DNA from: Undibacterium sp. CCC3.4
GTDB lineage: Bacteria > Pseudomonadota > Gammaproteobacteria > Burkholderiales > Burkholderiaceae_D
Reading direction: 5' to 3'
Length of the DNA: 64,000 nt
Assembly (NCBI RefSeq): GCF_034347425.1
Contig: NZ_CP133779.1
Location: 2,852,001-2,916,000 of the forward strand
Part shown: in pieces, positions 1 to 7,631 of the stretch
Numbering within the stretch: the stretch's first letter is position 1
How the letters are laid out: every line of letters starts with the position of its first letter
Program-made: the position numbers and the translations under genes
The notes under the pieces: generated by a model
Told to the model about the DNA's origin: nothing
Database searches by the model: none
Seen by the model: the letters and a program-made list of their open reading frames with translations, nothing else

Positions 1-1153
1 GCTTGTTGTAGGAAACTGTCACGTTCTCCAGTAACACCCCGCCAGGCTTGGGCAGCGGCTGGCTGTCTTGGCCTAAATCAATGTCGATTGCCGCCAGCTC
101 ACGCAATCCCGAACGCAGCACACCCAAGGCATCAAAAAGGTCTACAAAATGGAACGCGACGGATTCGAAATGCCAGCTTAGCGCAATGATCAGTGAGCAG
201 ATCGTAATCAACTGTGGCAGGAGGAGGTGACCGGTGCCGTACTGTTGTACGGCATAGAGCGTAACAGCCAAACCGAACAGCCACTTGAACGCTGCTTCGA
301 TCAGCAGAACGAACACCCAGTAGCTGCGTACGCGTCGACAGGCGTACAGGTCAGCCTGTAAGGTCGTGCCGAAACGGCGGCGCTCCATCGCCTGCGCGGT
401 AAAGCTGCGAATCAGCGGAATGTTGGTAACAAGCTCGGCGAGCTCAGCGATAACTTGCGCGTGTGCATCACTGGCATCTTCGACAATATTCATCCCGGTA
501 TAGGCCAAATAGCTCGACAGCAGTAAGGCCATCAGCATCCATGTTCCGGCTAGCAACGCCATCGGTGTCGATACACCTGCCATAACCAGACTGGCTAAGA
601 CAGCTACGGAGAAAAGTTTGACCAGCGTATCTGTGGCCGTACAAACCACGCTTGGCAAATTGCTCGAAGTAAGCTCAATGCGCTCGACAAGATTACCTAC
701 GGAATTATCAGCCACTTGCCGTGGGTGTGCATGCATCAGACGAGCACTCAGGTGGTCGGTTACGACAATCCGCAGATTCTGGCTCGCATAGAGGCGCGCC
801 AAGCTGTGCAGCGCTTGTAGTAATGGTCCGGCAAGCCAAAGTGACATTAAGGTCAGTAGCAAGAACGTGACTTGTTCACGTCGACCGATCAGTGCCTGTT
901 CGGTAAGTTGCCCGAGTAGGAATGATTGGCCGACATGGCAAGCTGTTGCCACGAGCGTCGCGACCACCATCGCTGCTGTGCTGCAAGGTGCGCCAGCACG
1001 AATGGCGGCCCACAGATAGTGACCGACGTGCTCGCCACGCTCGGCCAACGCGATCGTCTTTGGCACTGCGATGTCCAATTTGGCAAGGCGCGCCACACTG
1101 TGCTGCCACACCCATTGTACTGCCGCGCGCAGGCGCGGTTCAGCGCGGCGCAA
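1..1153 (-). CDS. ABC exporter, transmembrane domain (partial, runs off the window)
   Basis: A continuous reading frame without stops covers about 380 codons and continues past base 1, so only the membrane part is visible. It contains several hydrophobic segments (for example LFSVAVLASLVMAGVS and WVFVLLIEAAFKWLFGLAV) separated by the long helical arms typical of type IV ABC exporters, and ends as the ATPase domain begins (LLENVTVSYNK). No C39 leader peptidase domain precedes the membrane domain. The start is uncertain: a TTG at 1153, six bases after a GGTGGGG stretch, would overlap the end of the upstream oxygenase gene by 14 bases, which suggests translational coupling. Position downstream of a peptide gene and a peptide-oxygenase-like gene makes export of a modified peptide the natural inference; the substrate is not shown by the sequence. 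Confidence 0.85.
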   Translation of the reverse strand, partial: MRRAEPRLRAAVQWVWQHSVARLAKLDIAVPKTIALAERGEHVGHYLWAAIRAGAPCSTAAMVVATLVATACHVGQSFLLGQLTEQALIGRREQVTFLLLTLMSLWLAGPLLQALHSLARLYASQNLRIVVTDHLSARLMHAHPRQVADNSVGNLVERIELTSSNLPSVVCTATDTLVKLFSVAVLASLVMAGVSTPMALLAGTWMLMALLLSSYLAYTGMNIVEDASDAHAQVIAELAELVTNIPLIRSFTAQAMERRRFGTTLQADLYACRRVRSYWVFVLLIEAAFKWLFGLAVTLYAVQQYGTGHLLLPQLITICSLIIALSWHFESVAFHFVDLFDALGVLRSGLRELAAIDIDLGQDSQPLPKPGGVLLENVTVSYNK

Positions 1154-3620
1154 TCTGCACCCCACCCAATGCAGCAATTTGGCATACCAGCTCGACTAGC
1201 GCTTCTGCTTGCACCTTATCCGATAGTTGCTGCTCCAATGTTTCGAATGGTACCAGTTCACCGCTGGCCAACGCAGCGCAGAGATGAGAGAAGACGCTAT
1301 TCGGCCGCCCCCAAATCACACGACCTCGTACGAACAATGCTTGGCGACTGGCGACCTCAGCTGTAAGCAATGGGCACGATGCGTGTATGCGCAGCACACA
1401 ACGCCGCAGTGATACCAAGTCCGATGCGGCCTTCGGCATAGCGCCCAATTGTGGCGGAGTGATGACGTAGCCGTTGCTCTGGACGGCCAGACGACGCAAG
1501 CGGGCCCATTGTTCAAGCGTAATCGGCGCTTGTGCTATGGCCCTCAATGTGCGCTCGTCGGGTACCAGTAAACGTAATGCCTCGGAACACTCGAGACGCA
1601 TGTCATCCGGAAATATCGTCAAACCCATCGTGCACGAAAATTCGCGCGTTTCGAGAATGTGAAAATCACCCATGGGAATGAACAGCAGATCGCCGGGCTG
1701 TAACTCATAGCGCTGCGCGTAGGGAAGTAAGGCTTCATAGTCCGTTGTTGCCAATGTGCCGCCGGTCAATTCAATGTAACGCGCGCGTGGCCAAACGTAA
1801 GCGACCTTCGGTGCCGGCCCCAGATGCCACAACAGCGACTGGTCGGTATCATCGTGTACGCCGAAAGGTGTGAAGCCATAGTTGCCAACGAACATGTAAA
1901 AATCTGTGCCGCAGACCGGGGCAACGTCCAGCGCAGCGAACAAGGGATCCAGCATTTGCACCTGCATGTGCTGCGCGAAGGACTCACACCACGCCGACAA
2001 GCCATTGAACGTCACGCAGTAGTGCGGCGATCCACTCGCCATGGCGAGTCGCTGCTGCAATGCAAGGTCCGGATTGTTAGCCAAGTCGACCAAAACATCA
2101 GTAATGGTGTAACGCTGACCACCATCGACCCAAGCGCGTGTGCGCGGCAGTTTCTCCGGGGTGAAGCGGGTAAACATGGCGCCAATAGTCTCGCGCACCT
2201 GGTCGTACCCTGGCATCACTGAGGGCAGGTGGGTTGGTAAACTTAAGTGCTGAGACGTGGAAACGAGTCGACGCGCCCAAGTTGCGTCGATGTTCATGCT
2301 GTCCGTTTCGAGTGAATGGGAAGCAGACGTGTCAGGCAGCCGACTGCACTCCTTTACTTCCGCTGCCAAACGAAGCCCGCCTAAGCGAGCCAGTTGGCGT
2401 ACCACCGCAGAGAGCGCGTCAACAGATACAACGCCGTCGAGCTCGCGGTGCAGTTGTACGATGGAAAACGCCGTGTAGGGCAACGCCGCTACCAAGCGCC
2501 GCGTCATTTCATTACGTGCCAAGCGCACGCGGTGACCGCGGACGAACAGCAGCAGATCGTCATCCTCTTCCAGTTGACTCAAAGGGAAATCAGGGTCGCG
2601 TTCCCACAAGTGCTGCGGTGACATACAGGGCTCAGTGCAGCGCAGGAAGGAATAGCGTAAATGCCGACGACTGCTGGTCTGAGCAGTATATTCGTTGCTG
2701 GCACGTCGCAACCATGCGGCCAAGGACTCACCATCAGTTTGAGTACGCACAATCACCTGATCCAACGGCCCCCTCATGCGTTCTTCGTCGATTGCGCGTT
2801 GCATGACTTGCTTGGCTATTGATGCGTCTGGGTACTTCGAAATCGCACATGCCACGCCGATAGAGAACCCTTCGGTGCGGCCGATATGGTAATAGTGCGG
2901 CGGCAGCAGGAAGACGTCGCCCGGTTCAATCGTGAAGGTACGTCCGTGCGGAATGAGCTTCTGTGGCTCAAAACAGTTCTTCCTGATGCCGTTAAGACGG
3001 TGGAATTCTTCGATGCCGAACAGCGTCATCTCCTTGGTCGTTGGCCCGGCATGAAAATGCACTACCGAAGTATAAGGGTCATCAATGTGGATGCCGAACG
3101 GGGTATAGCCATAATTGCCGATGAATAGGGTGACCTCAATCGTGCTGCGCGCCACACCTTGCATTTCTACAACAGGCGCGAAAACGCGTGCCGCCAAGCG
3201 CGCAAGTGTGTCGGACCATTGCTCTGCTCCATTTACTACAATGCCGAACTTACGCCCGTTTGTCGCGCGGCTAACAAAAGCCTCAAAGCTTTCGCCAAGC
3301 AATGGCTGCGCATACAAGACCTCATTCTCGTACTGGGGGCTCAACATACCATCGATATACACGCGAAAAAGCCCGCTGATTGCTCGCTCAGCATCGGCCG
3401 AAATACCTTCAAACAAGTCGAAAAACACATGTTCCTCAAGCAACGTGGGGTCGAAGCACTGCTTGAGGAGCAACGGCTCCATCCGTCGTGGTGACTTAAT
3501 CGGGTCATATTCGAGCTCGGCCACGGTTTGTTCATGCGCGCCTATGTGCTCATATAAACAGGCTAAGTTTTTGATAGAATCAAGAGATAATAATTCGCGT
3601 TCAACAGCAATTTTTGGCAT
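1140..3620 (-). CDS. Tandem JmjC/cupin-type oxygenase (826 aa), candidate peptide hydroxylase
   Basis: The protein looks like two related halves, each a JmjC-like double-stranded beta-helix followed by a winged-helix-like tail. First half: motif TPFGIHIDD gives His178 and Asp180, with a distal His at 242 or 245 (PPHYYHIG). Second half: TPFGVHDDTD gives His589 and Asp591, with distal His654 (GDFHILE). Both Fe(II) triads therefore look complete. The tails (about 355-420 and 760-826) share FVRGxxV and end in LGGLRLA and LGGVQIA. Known JmjC oxygenases of the YcfD/MINA53/NO66 type hydroxylate Arg or His of ribosomal proteins and use 2-oxoglutarate; that this one modifies the neighbouring 46-residue peptide is inference. 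Start chosen at ATG 3620, nine bases after AGGAG. It lies between the peptide gene and an ABC exporter on the same strand. Related ribosomal oxygenases have a single catalytic domain per chain, so the doubling is unusual. Confidence 0.8.
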   Translation of the reverse strand: MPKIAVERELLSLDSIKNLACLYEHIGAHEQTVAELEYDPIKSPRRMEPLLLKQCFDPTLLEEHVFFDLFEGISADAERAISGLFRVYIDGMLSPQYENEVLYAQPLLGESFEAFVSRATNGRKFGIVVNGAEQWSDTLARLAARVFAPVVEMQGVARSTIEVTLFIGNYGYTPFGIHIDDPYTSVVHFHAGPTTKEMTLFGIEEFHRLNGIRKNCFEPQKLIPHGRTFTIEPGDVFLLPPHYYHIGRTEGFSIGVACAISKYPDASIAKQVMQRAIDEERMRGPLDQVIVRTQTDGESLAAWLRRASNEYTAQTSSRRHLRYSFLRCTEPCMSPQHLWERDPDFPLSQLEEDDDLLLFVRGHRVRLARNEMTRRLVAALPYTAFSIVQLHRELDGVVSVDALSAVVRQLARLGGLRLAAEVKECSRLPDTSASHSLETDSMNIDATWARRLVSTSQHLSLPTHLPSVMPGYDQVRETIGAMFTRFTPEKLPRTRAWVDGGQRYTITDVLVDLANNPDLALQQRLAMASGSPHYCVTFNGLSAWCESFAQHMQVQMLDPLFAALDVAPVCGTDFYMFVGNYGFTPFGVHDDTDQSLLWHLGPAPKVAYVWPRARYIELTGGTLATTDYEALLPYAQRYELQPGDLLFIPMGDFHILETREFSCTMGLTIFPDDMRLECSEALRLLVPDERTLRAIAQAPITLEQWARLRRLAVQSNGYVITPPQLGAMPKAASDLVSLRRCVLRIHASCPLLTAEVASRQALFVRGRVIWGRPNSVFSHLCAALASGELVPFETLEQQLSDKVQAEALVELVCQIAALGGVQIAPR

Positions 3621-3668
3621 GCCAGAGCACTCCTAGGTGACGGCTGATCGAGAAATTAACGGGAGAAA

Positions 3669-3693
3669 GAAAGGGAAAAGAAGCATCCCTTTC
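3669..3693 (-). terminator. Weak hairpin between peptide gene and oxygenase gene
   Basis: Read on the minus strand, GAAAGGG and CCCTTTC pair across an 11-base loop and are followed by a short T-rich stretch (TTTCT). It could act as a leaky terminator or attenuator between the short peptide gene and the large downstream gene, a common way to make more precursor than enzyme. The stem is only 7 bp, so this is tentative. Confidence 0.35.
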
Positions 3694-3820
3694 CTTATTT
3701 TGCCTTAGTGCAAATTAAATCGTCGTGGAATTAGCCGTTGTCAATAATGATGCAATGTATCTTTCTCAACAATAGCGACATAACGCCTATGGGATGTTAT
3801 CTGCATCCCCCACCGCATTA

Positions 3821-3961
3821 CTAAGCGCGGATATGCCGGACTGGGCGCGCCAACGCGATCTGCGGTGTGTCTTGCACTACCTCTAGACCCAAGTCTTCGA
3901 CCGAAGCGGCTTGTTGGGCGATGATTTCGGTATCGACCATGGTAGTTTGATTTTCTTGCAT
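3821..3961 (-). CDS. 46-residue peptide, candidate RiPP precursor
   Basis: ATG at 3961 is preceded by GGAG with seven intervening bases, and the frame runs 46 codons to TAG. The first two thirds are acidic and lack Arg and Lys (begins MQENQTTMVDTEII, then AQQAASVEDLGLEVV), like a leader peptide; the last part (QIALARPVRHIRA) has no acidic residue and carries three Arg and one His, like a core. There is no hydrophobic signal peptide and no double-glycine leader. A longer 77-codon frame overlapping it starts only at TTG and encodes an arginine-rich sequence with no logic. It is the first gene of a minus-strand cluster with a tandem JmjC-type oxygenase and an ABC exporter. I do not recognise a family; the precursor role is inferred from size, composition and context. 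Confidence 0.6.
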   Translation of the reverse strand: MQENQTTMVDTEIIAQQAASVEDLGLEVVQDTPQIALARPVRHIRA

Positions 3962-4041
3962 GATTTTTCTCCAATCAAAATAAAGGGGTTAAAAATTACT
4001 GTGAGCAATCAATTTGCTCGATTCCAGTCTAATGGAAGAAA

Positions 4042-4062
4042 TTTAATAATGCAATTATTAAA
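4042..4062. promoter_or_regulatory. Perfect 9-3-9 AT-rich palindrome upstream of the peptide gene
   Basis: TTTAATAAT and ATTATTAAA are exact inverted arms separated by 3 bases, about 80 bases upstream of the peptide start codon in a notably AT-rich stretch. It has the form of a dimeric repressor or activator site, but no cognate regulator is visible nearby. Confidence 0.35.
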
Positions 4063-4188
4063 TTACATATACTTACTACCTACACTTACTTGACCTGATG
4101 GATGCTCAACTCAAACCTCGGATGCTTTATCGCACCGGCACAGGCGTTGAACACTTGTCCTCGTATTTCCCTTCTTAGCCCGGCATTG

Positions 4189-4362
4189 TTGCTAAGGAAG
4201 CGCAGATTTAATCCAAGCGGTTTGTCCGTCGCCACTGAGGCGCACTGCTGCGTTGCCTTTCACTGTCAATAGCTCGCTATTGACAGCAAAAGGCGCCTTG
4301 CATTGCATCCTCATTGGCAACGGACAATTCCACAGCGATTAAATCTGCGCTTCCCTAAGCAA
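4189..4362. repeat. 174-bp imperfect palindrome (MITE-like or BIME-like)
   Basis: The outer arms match almost perfectly: GGAAGCGCAGATTTAATC near 4197 pairs with GATTAAATCTGCGCTTCC near 4337. Pairing continues inward with small interruptions to a central hairpin around TGTCAATAGCTCGCTATTGACA (4264-4285, an 11-base arm pair). The whole segment would fold into one long cruciform. No protein is encoded. Confidence 0.7.
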
Positions 4363-4607
4363 TATAGAGTCGCTAGCTGTCTGGAGAGGGGGGGCGCGAT
4401 CAGAACAGTGCGTTGGTGGTACGCATCGATGTGCACATGTCTGGGGCGGGCGTAGCGGCGAGACAAAAACTGCTGGCGCGGCAGGTGCCAAGTCAAAGTC
4501 TGTGACCCGTGAAACCCCTGCTATAACGACGCAAGGGGTTTAGCTGTGGGAGGGTTCATTTTCTGACGTTGGAATTTATCAGATGTGCGGGTCAAACCTC
4601 TGCGTTC
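4363..4607. other. Non-coding stretch between two repeats
   Basis: No credible gene is seen. The only structure is a hairpin with 8-bp perfect arms (AAACCCCT at 4512-4519 and AGGGGTTT at 4534-4541) without a T-run on either strand. The last 40 bases before the MITE resemble degenerate versions of the flanks of other MITE copies in this window. Confidence 0.5.
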
Positions 4608-4845
4608 AGAGGCTATCGCAAAAAGGGTTTTCAGTCGGTATCATTACCCCAACTGGCAGACTCATCATTCCCGCGCGCTTTTGGCGGGAACCTGGCGGCG
4701 TCCGTGGTTAACTGAAAATGCTAGAAATTTTGGTGTTTTCAGTGCGGAAAGTGACACTGGGTTCCCGCCAAAAGCTTGCGGGAACGACGTTAAGACCGCT
4801 TGGGGTAAGGATGCCGACTGAAAACCCCTTTTGCGACAGCCATCT
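4608..4845. repeat. MITE copy A (238 bp)
   Basis: Terminal inverted repeats start AGAGGCTATCGCAAAAA and end with the complement of GGCTGTCGCAAAAGG. Inside are a second pair of inverted arms built on CCCGCGCGCTTTTGGCGGGAA and its complement. Three more copies occur at 25961-26198, 27491-29233 (interrupted) and 58849-59083. No protein is encoded, so movement would need a transposase supplied from elsewhere. Confidence 0.8.
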
Positions 4846-4862
4846 TTAGGATGGGGAAGATA

Positions 4863-5645
4863 TCACTGCATGTGCCAACCATGACTGACCGTGATCGATT
4901 GACCAGTCAGCGCCGTGCTGCCGAAGGCCGCCAGGAACACGGCGGTCTGGGCGACGTCTTGGACGGTGGTGAATTCGCCGTCGACGGTGTCTTTGAGCAT
5001 GATGTTTTTAATCACTTCGGCTTCGCTGATACCGAATTCTTTGGCTTGTTCCGGAATTTGTTTATCCACCAAGGGCGTACGCACGAAGCCTGGGCAAATC
5101 ACGTTGGAACGAATGCCATCTTTGGCACCTTCTTTGGCGACTACTTTGGCCAAGCCTAGCAAACCATGTTTGGCGGCAACATACGGTGCCTTGAATGGCG
5201 AAGCCTCATGTGAGTGTACCGAACCCATATAAATGATGCTGCCACCTTTGCCGGCAGCGATCATGGCGCGCATACACGCGCGGGTGGTGAGGAAGGCGCC
5301 ATCAAGATGGATGGCCTGCATTTTTTTCCAGTTTTCCAAGCTCAGATCAACGATAGGGCTGATGATTTGTATGCCTGCATTGCTGATCAAAATATCGATG
5401 CCACCATAGGCGGCGACGGCGGCCGTGACGCCTTGGTCGACTTGGTTTTCATCGGTTACATTCATGGCCACGGCCATGGCGGTGCCACCGGCTTGTTCGA
5501 TTTCGGTGGCGGTGGCGCGGGCGGCTTCGAGTGCCATGTCGGCGATGACAATTTTGGCACCATTGCGCGCATATTCCAAGGCGATTTCTTTGCCGATACC
5601 ACTGGCGGCGCCAGTGATCAGTGCAACTTTATCTTTGAGTAGCAT
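4863..5645 (-). CDS. bdhA: 3-hydroxybutyrate dehydrogenase
   Basis: A 260-residue classical short-chain dehydrogenase that interconverts 3-hydroxybutyrate and acetoacetate with NAD(H) in the cytosol, in ketone body and polyhydroxybutyrate breakdown. Seen: the cofactor motif TGAASGIG, the NAG motif (ISNAGIQ), catalytic Ser in YMGSVHS and the YVAAK catalytic Tyr-Lys pair, and a C-terminus SHGWHMQ typical of this family. Start taken as ATG 5645 ([13 protein letters not shown]) because it aligns with the family start; an in-frame ATG 33 bases upstream would add an unsupported tail. The next gene upstream on the same strand is a DUF3734 patatin, a pairing often seen in PHB-storing betaproteobacteria. 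Confidence 0.92.
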   Translation of the reverse strand: MLLKDKVALITGAASGIGKEIALEYARNGAKIVIADMALEAARATATEIEQAGGTAMAVAMNVTDENQVDQGVTAAVAAYGGIDILISNAGIQIISPIVDLSLENWKKMQAIHLDGAFLTTRACMRAMIAAGKGGSIIYMGSVHSHEASPFKAPYVAAKHGLLGLAKVVAKEGAKDGIRSNVICPGFVRTPLVDKQIPEQAKEFGISEAEVIKNIMLKDTVDGEFTTVQDVAQTAVFLAAFGSTALTGQSITVSHGWHMQ

Positions 5646-5729
5646 GGGATTCCTTATTGATGGTTCAATTGAAAACATGTCTGTGTTGGTGTACTCGCAA
5701 CAGCGATCAGTTCATTATAACGGGCTGTT

Positions 5730-6836
5730 TTATTCCTGCGGCAATTCGTGAATGATCAGTCCGGCATGTGGCGGCAGTGGTTGCAGCCAGGCCTGATGTG
5801 CGAGCGCCCGTTGACAATCGTGTTCGCCGGCAGCCCAACGCGCTTGCACGGTATTGCTGCTGAAATCGACATCTTTGAAATAATGGTCATCGGGCAGGGC
5901 TTTCATGATCAGGTTGACGACATTGATCGTGTGCTCACAGCCCATGGCTATGAGCGCTTGCAAGTGTTTTTGTTGTTTCACGTTGGCGGGCAATTGCTCG
6001 GCCAAGGCACGAATGGCACGTTGCAAATCTTGAATTCTTTGCTGTGCCAATAATTGTTCTTTCGAGCGGCTTGCATATTGTATGTTTTTATACCGTGCCA
6101 TCGCTTCGGCGATCGATTCCGGCCGGGTTTCGGTCGGGTCCCATAAGTCGACCATGAAGCATAGCGCATCTTTGCGGCTGTGTTCGGCCAAGAACACTTC
6201 CAGTGGGGAATTGGAGTAAACACCCCCGTCCCAGTAAGCGCGTCCATCGATTTCCACTGCCGGAAAGCCGGGTGGCAAGGCACCGCTGGCCATGATGTGT
6301 TCTGGCAAGAGTACTTGCTTGGTATTGTCGAAAATGGCACTTTGGCCATTATCGAGATCGACTGCGCACACGGATAAGCGTATCGCTCCACTGTTGAGGT
6401 AATCGAAGTCGACGTATTTTTCCAAGGTCGTTTTCAATGGCGAGGTATCGTAGAACGCTGTTTGGTTCAGCGCAACTTTGGCGTGGATGTCCCAGGCCGC
6501 ACCAGGACGTGGCTTGAAAAAACCGTCGACGCCATTGACCAAGGTCCCGATGGTGTTGACGGTATTGTTGATATTGATCCAAGGTGCCATCGTCGGCCAG
6601 AAACTGGCGCGGTGGGTGGCGTCGGGTGCCAGACTATCCCAAAAATCACGCAAGCGGCTCACGCGTTGTTCGGGTGGATTACCTGCAATTAATGCGCCGT
6701 TGATGGCACCGATCGAGGTGCCGATCACCCAGTCCAAAGGCATTTTGGCTTCGTGCAAGCGCTGATAAACGCCGGCTTGGTAAGCGCCTAAGGCACCCCC
6801 GCCTTGCAGAATAAAGACGGTACTTTGCTGTGGCAT
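5730..6836 (-). CDS. Patatin-like phospholipase with DUF3734 domain
   Basis: A 368-residue serine hydrolase of the patatin fold. Near the N-terminus it has the oxyanion-hole motif LQGGGALGAYQAGVY, then the nucleophile elbow GTSIGAIN, and the catalytic Asp motif DGGVYSN in the second third. The C-terminal third, with the IQYASRSKEQLLA region, matches the DUF3734 extension. No signal peptide is visible, so it is probably cytosolic or peripheral, acting on phospholipid or possibly on PHB-granule lipids. Start set at ATG 6836 (MPQQSTVFILQGG), matching relatives; the open frame extends upstream without homology. Its proximity to bdhA on the same strand suggests co-expression. Confidence 0.88.
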   Translation of the reverse strand: MPQQSTVFILQGGGALGAYQAGVYQRLHEAKMPLDWVIGTSIGAINGALIAGNPPEQRVSRLRDFWDSLAPDATHRASFWPTMAPWININNTVNTIGTLVNGVDGFFKPRPGAAWDIHAKVALNQTAFYDTSPLKTTLEKYVDFDYLNSGAIRLSVCAVDLDNGQSAIFDNTKQVLLPEHIMASGALPPGFPAVEIDGRAYWDGGVYSNSPLEVFLAEHSRKDALCFMVDLWDPTETRPESIAEAMARYKNIQYASRSKEQLLAQQRIQDLQRAIRALAEQLPANVKQQKHLQALIAMGCEHTINVVNLIMKALPDDHYFKDVDFSSNTVQARWAAGEHDCQRALAHQAWLQPLPPHAGLIIHELPQE

Positions 6837-6975
6837 GAAAACCCTTTCGCTGTTTGCAACGCGGCATATTTTCTCCGCTGCCTCAGATGATAGCGGAATA
6901 TTAAGAATAAGGTAATGAGCACGCTGTGATGTGACAGGACTTGTATTCTTTTTGCAAAATAGCTTACAGGGAAGC

Positions 6976-7569
6976 TTATCGATGCAAGCGATGCCAGAAC
7001 GAGGCCAAGCTGTGCTCAGTCTGTTGCTCGATATCATCTTCGTGTATCGCTTCTTCCGCGCTGCTCGCATCCACTTCTTTGATGCGCTTGCTCTTCAGGC
7101 CGGGTGCTTGCTTGGTCGCTGGGGTCGCGATCAATCCCTCACCAAGTTGGTACGCCGCAATGGCCGCCGCGACGGCGGGATCGGCGGCGTGTACCGGTGG
7201 TTGTTGATCTAATGCCATGATTGCAATCGGCAAAACGGTATGTTGCGTTGCCTCAGTGGCGGCTTGTTCCAGAGTGCTGATGATTTGCATCGCAGCACTA
7301 TTTGACAGCGCTACTGTTGTACTCGCCGGCGCTGTGGTGGCGGCCAGTTGCGCCGCTTGGCTCGACAGGACCACCACGCTGGCGGCAGCGTTGCTGCTGA
7401 CGCTGTTGGTGCTGCTGGTGCTGCTAAGCATCGCTGTTGGCGTGGGCGTCGCAGCCTTGATCGGTTCCGCTGCCAGCGCTACGGCCGCCACACTCAGTTC
7501 AGCCGTAGTCTGCGCGCTGGCATTGACGGCGACAACAGGGGTGAGCGGCAAAGGCAAATTGATAGCCAT
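6976..7569 (-). CDS. Ala/Thr/Ser-rich hypothetical protein
   Basis: A 197-residue open frame starting MAINLPLPLTPVVAVNAS. Composition is strongly biased to Ala, Thr, Ser and Val in the first 140 residues, then becomes charged (KSKRIKEVDASSAEEAIHED) and ends HRLHR. No recognised domain, signal peptide or membrane helix. Antisense frames over the same bases are also open, so coding is not certain, but the frame keeps a sensible amino-acid progression and fits the gap between two minus-strand genes. Function unknown. Confidence 0.5.
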   Translation of the reverse strand: MAINLPLPLTPVVAVNASAQTTAELSVAAVALAAEPIKAATPTPTAMLSSTSSTNSVSSNAAASVVVLSSQAAQLAATTAPASTTVALSNSAAMQIISTLEQAATEATQHTVLPIAIMALDQQPPVHAADPAVAAAIAAYQLGEGLIATPATKQAPGLKSKRIKEVDASSAEEAIHEDDIEQQTEHSLASFWHRLHR

Positions 7570-7631
7570 GATAGCTGCGCTTGGAGGGTGAGGATGTTCT
7601 GTTATCGGCAGCATACGGCCAGAGTTGAGGT

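Noticed and set aside
3741..3974. 77-codon minus-strand frame overlapping the 46-residue peptide gene
   Set aside because: It begins at TTG, encodes an Arg/His-rich sequence without domain logic, and the overlapping 46-codon frame has ATG, a ribosome binding site and a sensible composition.
7217..7591. Hydrophobic Ala/Val-rich plus-strand frame antisense to the 6976-7569 gene
   Set aside because: Its apparent membrane segments result from reading an Ala/Thr-rich gene backwards; no ribosome binding site.
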